45,512 nt of DNA from an uncultured Hungatella sp. (GTDB taxonomy: Bacteria > Bacillota > Clostridia > Lachnospirales > Lachnospiraceae), in contig CATLBO010000015.1 in assembly GCA_949879025.1 (NCBI GenBank), positions 1-45,512 on the forward strand, in the 5' to 3' direction. The notes below the pieces were generated by a model. It was not told the origin of the DNA, did no database searches, and saw only the letters and a list, made by a program, of their open reading frames with translations. The stretch's first letter is position 1. Every line of letters starts with the position of its first letter. Positions 9,993-19,388 of the stretch are shown piece by piece. The translations under genes and the position numbers were made by a program.

Positions 9993-10221
9993 ACTGGAAT
10001 CGGGCCTGGAGGCAAGGCCGGTTGCCATGCTGGTGCAGGTGGCTAGCCAGTATGACAGCAGCATCTATGTGGAATGCGATTCCAGAAGAGTAAATGCCAA
10101 GAGCATTATGGGGATGATGACCCTTGGACTTACAGCAGGAGAGCAGGTTATTGTGACAGCAGAAGGAGCTGACGAGGAGAACGCCGTGGAAGGCATTGAA
10201 AAATATCTGACAGTGGGATGA
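9967..10221 (+). CDS. crh: Crh-like HPr with Glu15 and Ser46
   Basis: An 84-residue HPr-fold protein. The usual GLHARPA site reads GLEARPV, so the PTS phospho-histidine (position 15) is Glu. The regulatory serine is exactly at 46 in NAKSIMGMM, the HprK target site. Loss of His15 with Ser46 kept is the hallmark of Crh, which cannot carry sugar phosphate but can act as CcpA co-repressor. In Bacillus Crh has Gln at 15. Position next to whiA matches the Bacillus yvcL-crh order. ATG 9967 follows GAGGAGG. The name is by analogy; it is sequence-divergent from Bacillus Crh. Confidence 0.85.
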   Translation: MIRRTITIELESGLEARPVAMLVQVASQYDSSIYVECDSRRVNAKSIMGMMTLGLTAGEQVIVTAEGADEENAVEGIEKYLTVG

Positions 10222-10285
10222 TGCCTTACACAGTAGTTTGGACAATAGGAAACGATACACCAGCGATTAAAGAGCAAAAATCAAA

Positions 10286-10335
10286 ACAGGCCAGATGGAT
10301 GTGTCTGCAGCAGGACATGCCATCTGGCTTGTTAT
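10286..10335 (+). terminator. Stem-loop after crh, probable terminator
   Basis: A 14-bp stem (AACAGGCCAGATGG pairing with CCATCTGGCTTGTT, one G-U) encloses about 21 bases with a small inner ATGT/ACAT stem. The tail (ATCTTATT) is only moderately T-rich, so termination may be partial. Confidence 0.55.
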
Positions 10336-10373
10336 CTTATTCCATTGAAAAGAATGCAAATCCCATTGAGATA

Positions 10374-10382
10374 TGATATAAT
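10374..10382 (+). promoter_or_regulatory. Extended -10 promoter element for dnaE
   Basis: TGATATAAT is an extended -10 (TGn plus TATAAT). No good -35 box is visible at the right spacing. It lies about 105 bases before the dnaE start and after the stem-loop. Confidence 0.5.
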
Positions 10383-10487
10383 GGAGCAAGCCTGCAAATA
10401 TGCCCTCATGCCAGTTTTCAGGTGGGAAAAGGGCAAAGCTGCAGGAAAGATTCCGAAAGTACATGCAAGTTAAACGGAGGAAAAAAC

Positions 10488-13400
10488 ATGGCATTTACAC
10501 ATCTGCATGTCCATACGGAGTACAGCCTTCTGGACGGCTCCAGTAAGATCAAGGAGCTGGCGGCCAGGGCCAAGGAGCTTCACATGGACAGTATGGCCAT
10601 AACGGATCATGGGGCCATGTATGGAGTCATAGATTTTTACCGGGCAGCAAGGGAAGAGGGCGTAAAGCCTATTATTGGATGTGAAGTTTATGTGGCTCCC
10701 GGTTCCAGGTTTGACCGGGAGACGGTCAGCGGGGAGGACAGATATTACCACCTGGTTCTTTTGGCTGAGAATAATAAAGGTTATGAAAACCTGATGAAGA
10801 TTGTATCCAGAGGGTTTTTAGACGGCTTTTATTATAAGCCAAGAGTAGACTATGAGATCCTGGAAACTTATCATGAGGGAATTATCAGCTTGTCAGCTTG
10901 TCTGGCCGGAGAAGTACAGAAGTACTTGGAAAGAGGACAGTATCAGCAGGCTAAAGAGGCGGCTTTGCGGTATGAGAGGATTTTCGGGAAAGGGAATTTT
11001 TTCCTGGAACTGCAAGATCATGGAATTCCGGCTCAAAAGACAGTTAACCAGGCTCTTCTACGTCTTTCGAAGGAATTAGATATAGAACTGGTGGCTACGA
11101 ATGATATTCACTATACGTTTGCAGAAGATGCAGCTGCCCATGATATTCTTTTGTGCATTCAGACTGGGAAAAAGGTGACCGATGAAAACCGCATGCGTTA
11201 TGAAGGGGGGCAGTTTTACTGCAAGTCTGAGGAGGAGATGCGGGCATTGTTTCCTTATGCCCAGGATGCTCTTGACAATACCCATAAAATAGCTGAAAGA
11301 TGTAATGTGGAGATCGAGTTCGGAGTCACGAAACTGCCTAAGTTTGAGGTGCCGGAAGGCTATGATTCATGGGGATACCTTAATAAACTTTGCGCTGAGG
11401 GCATGGAGCGGCGGTATCCGGAGAATGATGGCACTTTAAGAGAGCGCCTGGAATATGAACTGAATGTTATTCACAACATGGGTTATGTGGACTATTTTCT
11501 TATTGTGTGGGATTTTATTCATTTTGCACGTTCCCACAATATTATGGTAGGGCCGGGGAGAGGTTCTGCAGCAGGGAGCATTGTGGCCTACTGCCTGGAG
11601 ATTACCAATATTGATCCTATCCGCTATAATCTGCTGTTTGAGCGTTTCCTGAATCCGGAAAGGGTATCCATGCCTGATATTGATATTGATTTCTGCTATG
11701 AGCGCCGCCAGGAGGTTATAGACTACGTAGTGGAAAAATACGGGAAAGACCAGGTGGTGCAGATCGTGACTTTTGGCACTCTGGCCGCCAGAGGTGTTGT
11801 GCGGGATGTGGGCAGAGCTCTGGATATGCCTTATGCCAAGTGCGACGCCATTGCCAAGGCAATACCAAAAGATTTGGGGATTACCTTGGAAAAGGCTCTT
11901 AAGACCAGTCCTGACCTTAAGAAGGCATACCAGGAAGATGGAGACGTAAAGTATCTAATTGATATGTCCATGCGCCTGGAAGGGCTTCCCAGGCACACTT
12001 CTATGCATGCGGCAGGGGTGGTTATCAGCCGGACGGAGGTGGACAATTATGTGCCTCTGTCGCGGGCTCAGGACGGAACCATTACCACACAGTTTACCAT
12101 GACTACTTTGGAGGAGCTGGGGCTTCTGAAAATGGACTTTCTGGGACTGCGCACCCTGACCGTAATACAGAATGCAGTGGAACAGGTGAAGAAAAACCAG
12201 GGAGTCACACTTGATATTGACAAGATTGATTTTAATGATAAACAGGTATTGGACTCTATCGGAACAGGGAAAGATGACGGAGTGTTCCAGCTGGAAAGCA
12301 GCGGCATGAAAGGCTTTATGAAGGAGCTGAAGCCCCGGAACCTGGAGGACATAATTGCAGGAATTTCTTTGTACCGGCCAGGCCCCATGGATTTTATTCC
12401 CAAGTATCTGAAAGGGAAAAATCAGCAGGCATCTGTAACGTATGACTGCCCGCAGCTGGAGCCTATTTTAAATTCTACTTACGGATGCATCGTATACCAG
12501 GAACAAGTTATGCAGATTGTGCGGGATCTGGCAGGCTATACCCTGGGCCGCAGCGACTTGGTGCGCAGGGCTATGTCAAAGAAAAAGGCGTCGGTTATGG
12601 AGAAGGAGCGGCAGAATTTTGTCTACGGCAATGATGAGGAAGGCGTAAAGGGATGCATGCGCAACGGCATTGACGAGAAAACTGCGAATCATATTTTTGA
12701 TGAGATGACGGATTTTGCCAGCTATGCATTTAATAAGTCCCATGCAGCCTGCTATGCGGTAGTAGCCTATCAGACAGCATATCTGAAATACTATTATCCA
12801 AAAGAGTTTATGGCGGCTCTTATGACTTCAGTTATTGACAATGGCAATAAAAGTGCAGAATATATTCTTACCTGCCGCCAGATGGGGATTCCTATTCTGC
12901 CGCCGGATATTAATGAGGGAGAAAGCGGATTTACAGTATCCGGAGATGCTATCCGGTACGGACTGTCAGCAATTAAAAGCGTGGGCAGGTCTGTGGTGGA
13001 TGCCATTGTTGCGGAGCGGACAGCCAACGGCCCTTTTCGGACCATGGATGAATTTGTGGAGCGTATGAGCAATAAGGAAGTAAACCGGCGCACCTTGGAA
13101 AATTTCATTAAATCTGGTGCATTGGACAGCCTTCCAGGCAACCGCCGCCAGAAAGTAATGGTGGCGCCGGAGATGCTGGAACAGAAAAACAAGGAAAAGA
13201 AAAATACTATGGAAGGCCAGATGTCCCTGTTTGATTTTGTGCCGGAGGAGGAGAAACACAACTTCCAGATTACTTTTCCCAATGTGAAAGAGTATGAGAG
13301 GGAGGAGCTTCTGGCTTTTGAAAAGGAAACTTTGGGCATTTATGTCAGCGGACATCCTCTAGAACAGTTTGAGACTTTGTGGCGCTCCTGCGTAACGGCG

Positions 13401-13955
13401 GTTTCCTCGGATTTTGTAGTGGATGAGGAGACGGAGCGGGCTAAGGCGGAAGATAACTCCCGGGTGACTATCGGAGGAATCATTACCGGAAAAGTGACAA
13501 AGATTACCAGAACGAACCAGATGATGGCTTTCATTACCATAGAGGATCTGGCAGGAGCGGTGGAAGTTCTGGTGTTTCCAAAGGATTATGAAAAGAACCG
13601 GGAGATTCTGACAGAAGAGTCCAAAGTGTTTATTTCAGGCCGGGTATCCATAGGTGAAGATCCAGTGGGGAAATTAATATGCGAGCGGGTAACACCCTTT
13701 GAGAAACTGCCAAAGCAGCTGTGGCTTCAGTTTGAGGACAAGGCTGCCTACGACAAAGCCATTGAACCAGTGATGTCGTGTCTCAAAGGAAACGAGGGAT
13801 CGGATCAGGTGGTGATCTGGCTGTCGAAAGAAAGGGCAAAGAAAATTCTGCCTGCCAATTGGAATGTATGCTGTGACAGAGCACTTTTGGAAGAGCTTAC
13901 AAAAATTCTTGGTGAAAAAAATGTCAGAGCAGTACAAAAAGGGTTGAAAGTCTAA
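10488..13955 (+). CDS. dnaE: DNA polymerase III alpha subunit (DnaE)
   Basis: A 1155-residue C-family polymerase. The N-terminal PHP domain starts at once (FTHLHVHTEYSLLDG). The polymerase core shows GPGRGSAAGSIVAYCLEIT and the catalytic PDIDIDFCYERR with its acidic residues. Tandem HhH, an OB-fold (VTIGGIITGKVTKITRTNQ, about 1000-1080) and a C-terminal tail follow. There is no embedded 3'-5' exonuclease domain, so this is DnaE rather than PolC. CGGAGG 7 bases before ATG 10488 fixes the start. Confidence 0.97.
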   Translation: MAFTHLHVHTEYSLLDGSSKIKELAARAKELHMDSMAITDHGAMYGVIDFYRAAREEGVKPIIGCEVYVAPGSRFDRETVSGEDRYYHLVLLAENNKGYENLMKIVSRGFLDGFYYKPRVDYEILETYHEGIISLSACLAGEVQKYLERGQYQQAKEAALRYERIFGKGNFFLELQDHGIPAQKTVNQALLRLSKELDIELVATNDIHYTFAEDAAAHDILLCIQTGKKVTDENRMRYEGGQFYCKSEEEMRALFPYAQDALDNTHKIAERCNVEIEFGVTKLPKFEVPEGYDSWGYLNKLCAEGMERRYPENDGTLRERLEYELNVIHNMGYVDYFLIVWDFIHFARSHNIMVGPGRGSAAGSIVAYCLEITNIDPIRYNLLFERFLNPERVSMPDIDIDFCYERRQEVIDYVVEKYGKDQVVQIVTFGTLAARGVVRDVGRALDMPYAKCDAIAKAIPKDLGITLEKALKTSPDLKKAYQEDGDVKYLIDMSMRLEGLPRHTSMHAAGVVISRTEVDNYVPLSRAQDGTITTQFTMTTLEELGLLKMDFLGLRTLTVIQNAVEQVKKNQGVTLDIDKIDFNDKQVLDSIGTGKDDGVFQLESSGMKGFMKELKPRNLEDIIAGISLYRPGPMDFIPKYLKGKNQQASVTYDCPQLEPILNSTYGCIVYQEQVMQIVRDLAGYTLGRSDLVRRAMSKKKASVMEKERQNFVYGNDEEGVKGCMRNGIDEKTANHIFDEMTDFASYAFNKSHAACYAVVAYQTAYLKYYYPKEFMAALMTSVIDNGNKSAEYILTCRQMGIPILPPDINEGESGFTVSGDAIRYGLSAIKSVGRSVVDAIVAERTANGPFRTMDEFVERMSNKEVNRRTLENFIKSGALDSLPGNRRQKVMVAPEMLEQKNKEKKNTMEGQMSLFDFVPEEEKHNFQITFPNVKEYEREELLAFEKETLGIYVSGHPLEQFETLWRSCVTAVSSDFVVDEETERAKAEDNSRVTIGGIITGKVTKITRTNQMMAFITIEDLAGAVEVLVFPKDYEKNREILTEESKVFISGRVSIGEDPVGKLICERVTPFEKLPKQLWLQFEDKAAYDKAIEPVMSCLKGNEGSDQVVIWLSKERAKKILPANWNVCCDRALLEELTKILGEKNVRAVQKGLKV

Positions 13956-13972
13956 GGAATTTGAATTAGAAT
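13944..13972 (+). promoter_or_regulatory. Promoter for pfkA
   Basis: TTGAAA (13944-13949), 17-bp spacer, TAGAAT (13967-13972). The -35 box lies within the last dnaE codons. Confidence 0.6.
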
Positions 13973-14076
13973 AATCATAGTACGAGGGGGATTCGTAAGG
14001 TTTATTCATTAAAAATTATGTATCGGTTCAGCCATATTAGCACATGGTGCGAACTGCTTACAGCTCAGGAGGTTAG

Positions 14077-15054
<978 letters not shown>

Positions 15055-15104
15055 GAAAGGGGCCTGCAGCTTAAGGCCAGCAATGGAAAACAAGGAAGAA
15101 GAGG

Positions 15105-15139
15105 AAGGCTCCGCTTTAAAAGGCAGGAGCTTTTCTTTT
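15105..15139 (+). terminator. Terminator after pfkA
   Basis: AAGGCTCC (15105-15112) pairs with GGAGCTTT (15126-15133, one G-U). The tail is TTTTCTTTT. Confidence 0.75.
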
Positions 15140-15165
15140 GAATGCTGGGTTAAAAAAGTTAAGCC

Positions 15166-15265
15166 CTGGCGCCCGACTGCGGACGCACCACCGCACATGA
15201 AAGCCCGGCGGGTGCATTTGGCATACCTGAATCCATGCCGCCTAATGGGCGGCGGACTTTTAAAG
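15166..15265 (+). repeat. 100-bp dispersed structured repeat, copy 1
   Basis: It matches 40566-40665 over 100 bases with 17 substitutions and no gaps. A hairpin near the 3' end (GCCGCC / GGCGGC, loop TAATG) is kept in copy 2 as a stem with one G-U and a changed loop. A second, less regular stem can form around GCACC...GGGTGC. It ends 13 bases before the next start codon. An open frame crosses it, but most differences between copies change amino acids, so a protein role is doubtful. Confidence 0.8.
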
Positions 15266-15278
15266 TAAGGAAATCAAT

Positions 15279-15608
15279 ATGGAAGAAAAAACAGTGCTCT
15301 GCGGGGCCAGCTCTTATGAGCAGAAATATTATTTTAATGAACAATTTGCAGCATTGCCAGAAAGCATCAGACAGGAGCTTCAGATTATGTGTGTCCTGTA
15401 TACAGAGGATGTAGGCGGCGTTCTGACTATGGAATTTGACAGGGAAGGGAATCTGGAATTTAAAGTAACTGCCCATGAAGCAGATTATCTGTTTGACGAA
15501 ATAGGAAGCGCACTGAAGATCAAACAGTATCAATTGGAGAAAAGAGAGCTTTTAGAGTCGCTGGAGCTTTTTTACAGAGTGTTTGTTCTGGGGGAGAAAG
15601 TAGTATAG
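15279..15608 (+). CDS. Small conserved protein, DUF6145-like
   Basis: A 109-residue soluble protein with no signal or membrane segment. It opens MEEKTVLCGASSYEQKYYF and contains IMCVLYTEDVGG, a pattern I associate with the Clostridia family DUF6145; that assignment is from memory and moderate. Function is unknown. The 100-bp repeat lies immediately upstream, so translation starts just past that structure. dusB follows about 110 bases later. Confidence 0.7.
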   Translation: MEEKTVLCGASSYEQKYYFNEQFAALPESIRQELQIMCVLYTEDVGGVLTMEFDREGNLEFKVTAHEADYLFDEIGSALKIKQYQLEKRELLESLELFYRVFVLGEKVV

Positions 15609-15717
15609 CCATATACGTTTACGACATAGGACATGACAGGCAGCTGAGCAGGCCCACTGCCGGAACATGGAGGCAGCGCACAGTATCAGAGTTTAAGCCG
15701 GCTGAAAGGAGAGAACA

Positions 15718-16689
15718 TTGAAGGCATTGACAATTGGCAGCGTAACCCTTGAGAATCCATTTATCCTGGCTCCTATGGCAGGGGTGACAGACAGGCCGTT
15801 TCGGAGCCTGTGTAAGGAGCAGGGGTGCGGCCTGATGTACACAGAGATGGTCAGCGCCAAGGCGATTTTATATAAGAACAGAAATACCAGGCCGCTTATG
15901 GAGGTGGGAGAGGAAGAAGGGCCGGTGGCACTGCAGCTTTTCGGTTCCGATCCGGAGATCTTAAGCCAGATTGCCTCTCAGGTGGAGGAGGGGCCTTATG
16001 CCTGGATCGATGTGAACATGGGATGTCCTGTCCCTAAGGTGGTGAATAATGGAGAAGGCTCTGCGCTGATGAAGAACCCCCGGCTGGTGGAGAAGATTCT
16101 TACTGCTATGGTGAGAAAGGTAAAGAAGCCGGTGACCATTAAAATTCGGAAAGGGTTTGACGATTCCCAGGTTAATGCAGTGGAAATTGCAAAGATTGCA
16201 GAAGCCTGCGGCGCAGCAGCCGTGGCAGTCCATGGACGTACCAGAGAGCAGTTTTATTCGGGAAAGGCTGACTGGGACATTATCCGCCAGGTGAAGGAAG
16301 CAGTGAAGATTCCGGTTATAGGAAATGGAGACATCTTTACTGCCAGGGACGGAGTCAGGATGATGGAGGAGACAGGCTGCGACGGTGTAATGGTGGCCAG
16401 AGGGGCAAAGGGAAACCCTTGGATTTTTGCCGCTCTGCTTCGCTGCCTGGAGACGGGAGAGGAGACAAATCCGCCTTCAGCCAGTGAGATACAAAAAGAG
16501 ATTCTGCGGCATATGAGGCTTCAGGTGGAATATCAGGGGGAATATCTGGGAATCAGGGAGATGCGTAAACATGTGGCCTGGTATACAGCAGGCCTGGCCC
16601 ATTCTGCGGCACTGAGAAACAGGATTAACCAGGCAGAGAGCTATGAAGAATTAAAGCGATTAATTGAGGAGAGAATGAAATTACGTTAG
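15718..16689 (+). CDS. dusB: tRNA-dihydrouridine synthase
   Basis: A 323-residue FMN-dependent TIM-barrel enzyme that reduces uridines in the tRNA D-loop. Family blocks are FILAPMAGVTDRPFR, MYTEMVSAKA, VNMGCPVPKV, KPVTIKIRKGFD, AVHGRTREQFYSGKADW and VIGNGDI. The start is TTG 15718, with AAGGAG about six bases upstream and KALTIGSVTLENPF following; no ATG fits. It is the DusB type common in Firmicutes; which uridine it modifies is not evident. Confidence 0.94.
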   Translation: MKALTIGSVTLENPFILAPMAGVTDRPFRSLCKEQGCGLMYTEMVSAKAILYKNRNTRPLMEVGEEEGPVALQLFGSDPEILSQIASQVEEGPYAWIDVNMGCPVPKVVNNGEGSALMKNPRLVEKILTAMVRKVKKPVTIKIRKGFDDSQVNAVEIAKIAEACGAAAVAVHGRTREQFYSGKADWDIIRQVKEAVKIPVIGNGDIFTARDGVRMMEETGCDGVMVARGAKGNPWIFAALLRCLETGEETNPPSASEIQKEILRHMRLQVEYQGEYLGIREMRKHVAWYTAGLAHSAALRNRINQAESYEELKRLIEERMKLR

Positions 16690-16761
16690 CGGCCTTTTGA
16701 TACCTCCATTATAAGTGTCTGTGATTTTTCTGGCCGGATTTTAATAGTTTATGACTGTTTT

Positions 16762-16791
16762 TTGATAGTTATGACAGAATGGCTGTATTAT
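16762..16791 (+). promoter_or_regulatory. Promoter for the PHP phosphatase
   Basis: TTGATA (16762-16767), 18-bp spacer, TATTAT (16786-16791). Confidence 0.55.
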
Positions 16792-16838
16792 GATAAAAGT
16801 ATGGAAAAACAGAGCATGATTGGCGAGGAGGGAAAAAG

Positions 16839-17669
16839 ATGTTTGCGGATTACCATGTACATACAGAGTTTAGCGATGATTCCGTTTACCCTATGGAGGA
16901 TGTGGTGAAGGATGCCATTTATATGGGGATGGATGAAATCTGCTTTACAGACCATGTGGATTACGGCATAAAAGAGGACTGGGACTGCGGAAAGGAGATT
17001 GTCTACCGCCAGGGAGAGCCTATGGCCAATGTGGATTATCCAAGATATGTGAAGGCGATTAACAGGCTGCGGGATGCCTATGGCAATAGAATTACAATCC
17101 GTATGGGAATGGAGTTTGGAGCGCAGATGCACACCATACCAAAGTTTGAGTCTCTTTTTGGGAGATACCCTTTTGATTTTATTATTTTGTCGGTTCATCA
17201 GGTAGAGGACAAAGAGTTCTGGAACGGGGATTTTCAGAAAGGGAGAAGCCAGAAGGAGTATAATGAGCGGTATTATGAGGAGATGCTGAATCTGGTCAGC
17301 AATTTTCATGACTACAGCGTGCTTGGGCATATGGACTTGATTGTAAGGTATGACGAGGCGGGAGTTTACCCTTTTGAAAAGATCAGGCCTTTTGCGGAGG
17401 AGATTTTAAGGAAAGTTATAAAGGACGGAAAAGGGATTGAGGTTAACACTTCTTATCATCGGTATAGGCTGAAGGATTCAACGCCTTCCAGGGATATTCT
17501 AAGGCTATACCGGGAACTGGGAGGCAGGATTGTGACCATTGGCAGCGACAGCCACAAGAAGGAGCATCTGGGAGCCTATATTCAGGAGACCAAGGAGCTT
17601 TTAAAGTCCCTGGGTTTTCAGGAATTCTGTACGTTTGAGAGCATGAATCCGGTGTTCCATATGCTTTAA
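16839..17669 (+). CDS. PHP-domain phosphatase, HisJ-type histidinol phosphatase family
   Basis: A 276-residue PHP protein. Metal-ligand motifs are DYHVHTEFSDDS near the start, FTDHVDYG, HQVED and GHMDLIVRY, plus a C-terminal GSDSHKKEHLG. This fits histidinol-phosphatase HisJ/HisK (histidine synthesis), but PHP phosphatases vary in substrate and no his gene is nearby, so histidinol phosphate is only the default guess. GAGGAGG lies upstream of ATG 16839. Confidence 0.85.
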   Translation: MFADYHVHTEFSDDSVYPMEDVVKDAIYMGMDEICFTDHVDYGIKEDWDCGKEIVYRQGEPMANVDYPRYVKAINRLRDAYGNRITIRMGMEFGAQMHTIPKFESLFGRYPFDFIILSVHQVEDKEFWNGDFQKGRSQKEYNERYYEEMLNLVSNFHDYSVLGHMDLIVRYDEAGVYPFEKIRPFAEEILRKVIKDGKGIEVNTSYHRYRLKDSTPSRDILRLYRELGGRIVTIGSDSHKKEHLGAYIQETKELLKSLGFQEFCTFESMNPVFHML

Positions 17670-17715
17670 CCTGATAAAAGCAAGTGCGGCAGGCAGTGAG
17701 GAGAGAAAACAAAAA

Positions 17716-18099
17716 ATGAAAATTGAGCATATTGCGGTGTATTTTATGGATTTAGAAAGAGCCAGGGAGTTTTTTGCCACGTATTTTGGGGGAATCTCCA
17801 ATGAACTGTATCATAATAAAAAGACTGGCTTTCGGTCATATTTTCTCACGTTTGAGGACGGTGCAAGACTGGAGATTATGAGCAGAGAAAACTTAAAGGA
17901 AAGAGAGAAGGAATCTGTGCAGCCGGGATTTATCCATATGGCTTTTTCAGTGGGAAGCCGGGAGAATGTTGATAAGCTGACCATACGGCTTAAAGAGGAC
18001 GGGTATCAGGTGGTCAGCGGGCCAAGGATCACAGGAGATGGATACTATGAAAGCTGCGTGTTGGATTTTGAGGGAAATCAGATTGAGATAACCGTGTAG
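17716..18099 (+). CDS. VOC-family (glyoxalase-like) protein
   Basis: A 127-residue single-domain vicinal-oxygen-chelate protein. The first half has IEHIAVYFMDLERAREFFATYF with the metal-ligand His. The second has PGFIHMAFSV, and it ends VLDFEGNQIEITV with the terminal Glu ligand. It could be a lyase, dioxygenase or resistance-type protein; the substrate is unknown. It lies 46 bases after the PHP gene, probably the same transcript, and ends at the terminator at 18130. Confidence 0.88.
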   Translation: MKIEHIAVYFMDLERAREFFATYFGGISNELYHNKKTGFRSYFLTFEDGARLEIMSRENLKEREKESVQPGFIHMAFSVGSRENVDKLTIRLKEDGYQVVSGPRITGDGYYESCVLDFEGNQIEITV

Positions 18100-18129
18100 G
18101 AGAAATGGAAAACGGTAATTGGATTGTGG

Positions 18130-18160
18130 AAGGGCTGTCAGATAAAGGCAGCTCTTTTTG
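18130..18160 (+). terminator. Terminator after the VOC gene
   Basis: AAGGGCTG (18130-18137) pairs with CAGCTCTT (18149-18156, one G-U), followed by T residues. Confidence 0.7.
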
Positions 18161-18275
18161 CTTGCAGGACTGTTTATGTCATCAGATGATAGGATAGACG
18201 AACAGGATTTGCTATGGTAGAATTGGTACTAGAAGCAGAAATAATATAGCAGATTGATGACTTAGGGAGGATAGA

Positions 18276-19049
18276 ATGAGACGCAAATATTTCTTTTTTG
18301 ACATTGATGGAACCTTGGCAGCAGGGGAGATGAGGAACCAGTATATTCCGGAATCCACAAAGAAAGCGCTTGAAGAGCTTCGGGCGGCAGGACATTTTGC
18401 GGCCATCGCTACAGGACGAAGCTATGCCATGGCATTGGACTATATGAAGGAAATGGGGTTTTCCAACATGGTCAGTGACGGAGGGAACGGGATTACCATT
18501 GACAACAAACTAATAGGCATTAAGCCGATGGATTATGAAAAGTGCCTGGCATTAATAGAAGAATGCCAGCAGAAAGGATTTATCTGGGCGTTTTCGCCGG
18601 ACAATTCTAAAAGGAGACTGGCGCCGGACAATCGGTTTAATGAGTTTACCAGAGACGTATATATGGAGACGGAAGTGGTTCCAGGGCTGAATCCCCGGGA
18701 TTACAAGGAGATTTATAAAGTTTATATCGCCTGCTTTTCGCCGGAGGAGGAAAAACTTATGGCTTTAAAGGAGCTGCCGTGGTGCCGGTTTTTTAAGGAA
18801 TTTTTATTTGTGGAACCGGCAGATAAATCTGCGGGGATTAAAGCCATGGTGGATTATCTTGGAGGAGACTACAAAGACGTGGTGGTGTTCGGGGATGAGA
18901 AAAATGATATTTCCATGTTTAGGAAAGAGTGGACCAGCATTGCCATGGGAAATGCCGTAGAGGATTTGAAAAAACTGGCAGATTATGTGACGGATGATTG
19001 CGACAAAGATGGGATTTACAATGCATGTAAGCATTTTGGGTGGATCTGA
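18276..19049 (+). CDS. Cof-type HAD phosphatase
   Basis: A 257-residue HAD-IIB (Cof) hydrolase. Motif I FDIDGTL is at 8-14, motif II is AIATGRS, and motif III/IV region is DVVVFGDEKNDISMF. The C2 cap lies in the middle. These proteins act on sugar phosphates or similar metabolites; the substrate is not predictable here. GGGAGG lies before ATG 18276. It runs head-on toward lysS in the ancestral chromosome; the integrated element now separates them. Confidence 0.9.
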   Translation: MRRKYFFFDIDGTLAAGEMRNQYIPESTKKALEELRAAGHFAAIATGRSYAMALDYMKEMGFSNMVSDGGNGITIDNKLIGIKPMDYEKCLALIEECQQKGFIWAFSPDNSKRRLAPDNRFNEFTRDVYMETEVVPGLNPRDYKEIYKVYIACFSPEEEKLMALKELPWCRFFKEFLFVEPADKSAGIKAMVDYLGGDYKDVVVFGDEKNDISMFRKEWTSIAMGNAVEDLKKLADYVTDDCDKDGIYNACKHFGWI

Positions 19050-19110
19050 GGGAAAGACAAGGTGAATATTTAAATGGAATAATAAAAGTTTATCTAGCCG
19101 AAAATTTCAA

Positions 19111-19153
19111 CAGCGCCCAACTCTCATTTAAGCGTCGGGCGCTGCTTTTTTTT
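19111..19153. terminator. Shared terminator at the left edge of the element
   Basis: CAGCGCCC (19111-19118) pairs with GGGCGCTG (19137-19144), followed by eight T. It serves the HAD gene. Before insertion it also lay just past the lysS end on the opposite strand. Confidence 0.85.
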
Positions 19154-19190
19154 CTTTATTTTGAGGCCTTACAGCCGCTTTTATTTATCG

Positions 19191-19210
19191 AGGCTTTTCA
19201 TGGTGGGGAA
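19191..19210 (+). repeat. attL: Attachment site core, left copy
   Basis: AGGCTTTTCATGGTGGGGAA is identical to 28536-28555. Read on the minus strand it continues AGC CTC GAT AAA TAA, which looks like the original lysS end (Ser-Leu-Asp-Lys-stop). Confidence 0.85.
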
Positions 19211-19321
19211 ATGATAATATTATATTTTGTCTTTGTTTATCTCTATTTATGATTATATAAAAGCCTATGTTTACGGCACTTTCCCATTATTTTTCCGTTT
19301 ATCTATGTTTATCATCATTCT

Positions 19322-19345
19322 TTGAATTGAGATAAATTTGAGATA
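19322..19345 (+). repeat. Candidate integrase arm-binding repeat, left copy
   Basis: A 24-bp sequence identical to 28437-28460, built on TTGAGATAAATTTGAGATA, which itself holds GAGATA twice. Related TTTATCT words in the other orientation lie at 19230-19310. The position just inside the att core suits arm-type sites. Confidence 0.65.
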
Positions 19346-19388
19346 TAAAAAACTGCTCCGGCATACCGAAACGGCTCTCTTTATCAGA

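Noticed and set aside
15083..15268. 61-codon frame across repeat copy 1
   Set aside because: It crosses a terminator and the structured repeat. Comparison with copy 2 shows mostly amino-acid-changing differences, so selection for protein is not supported.
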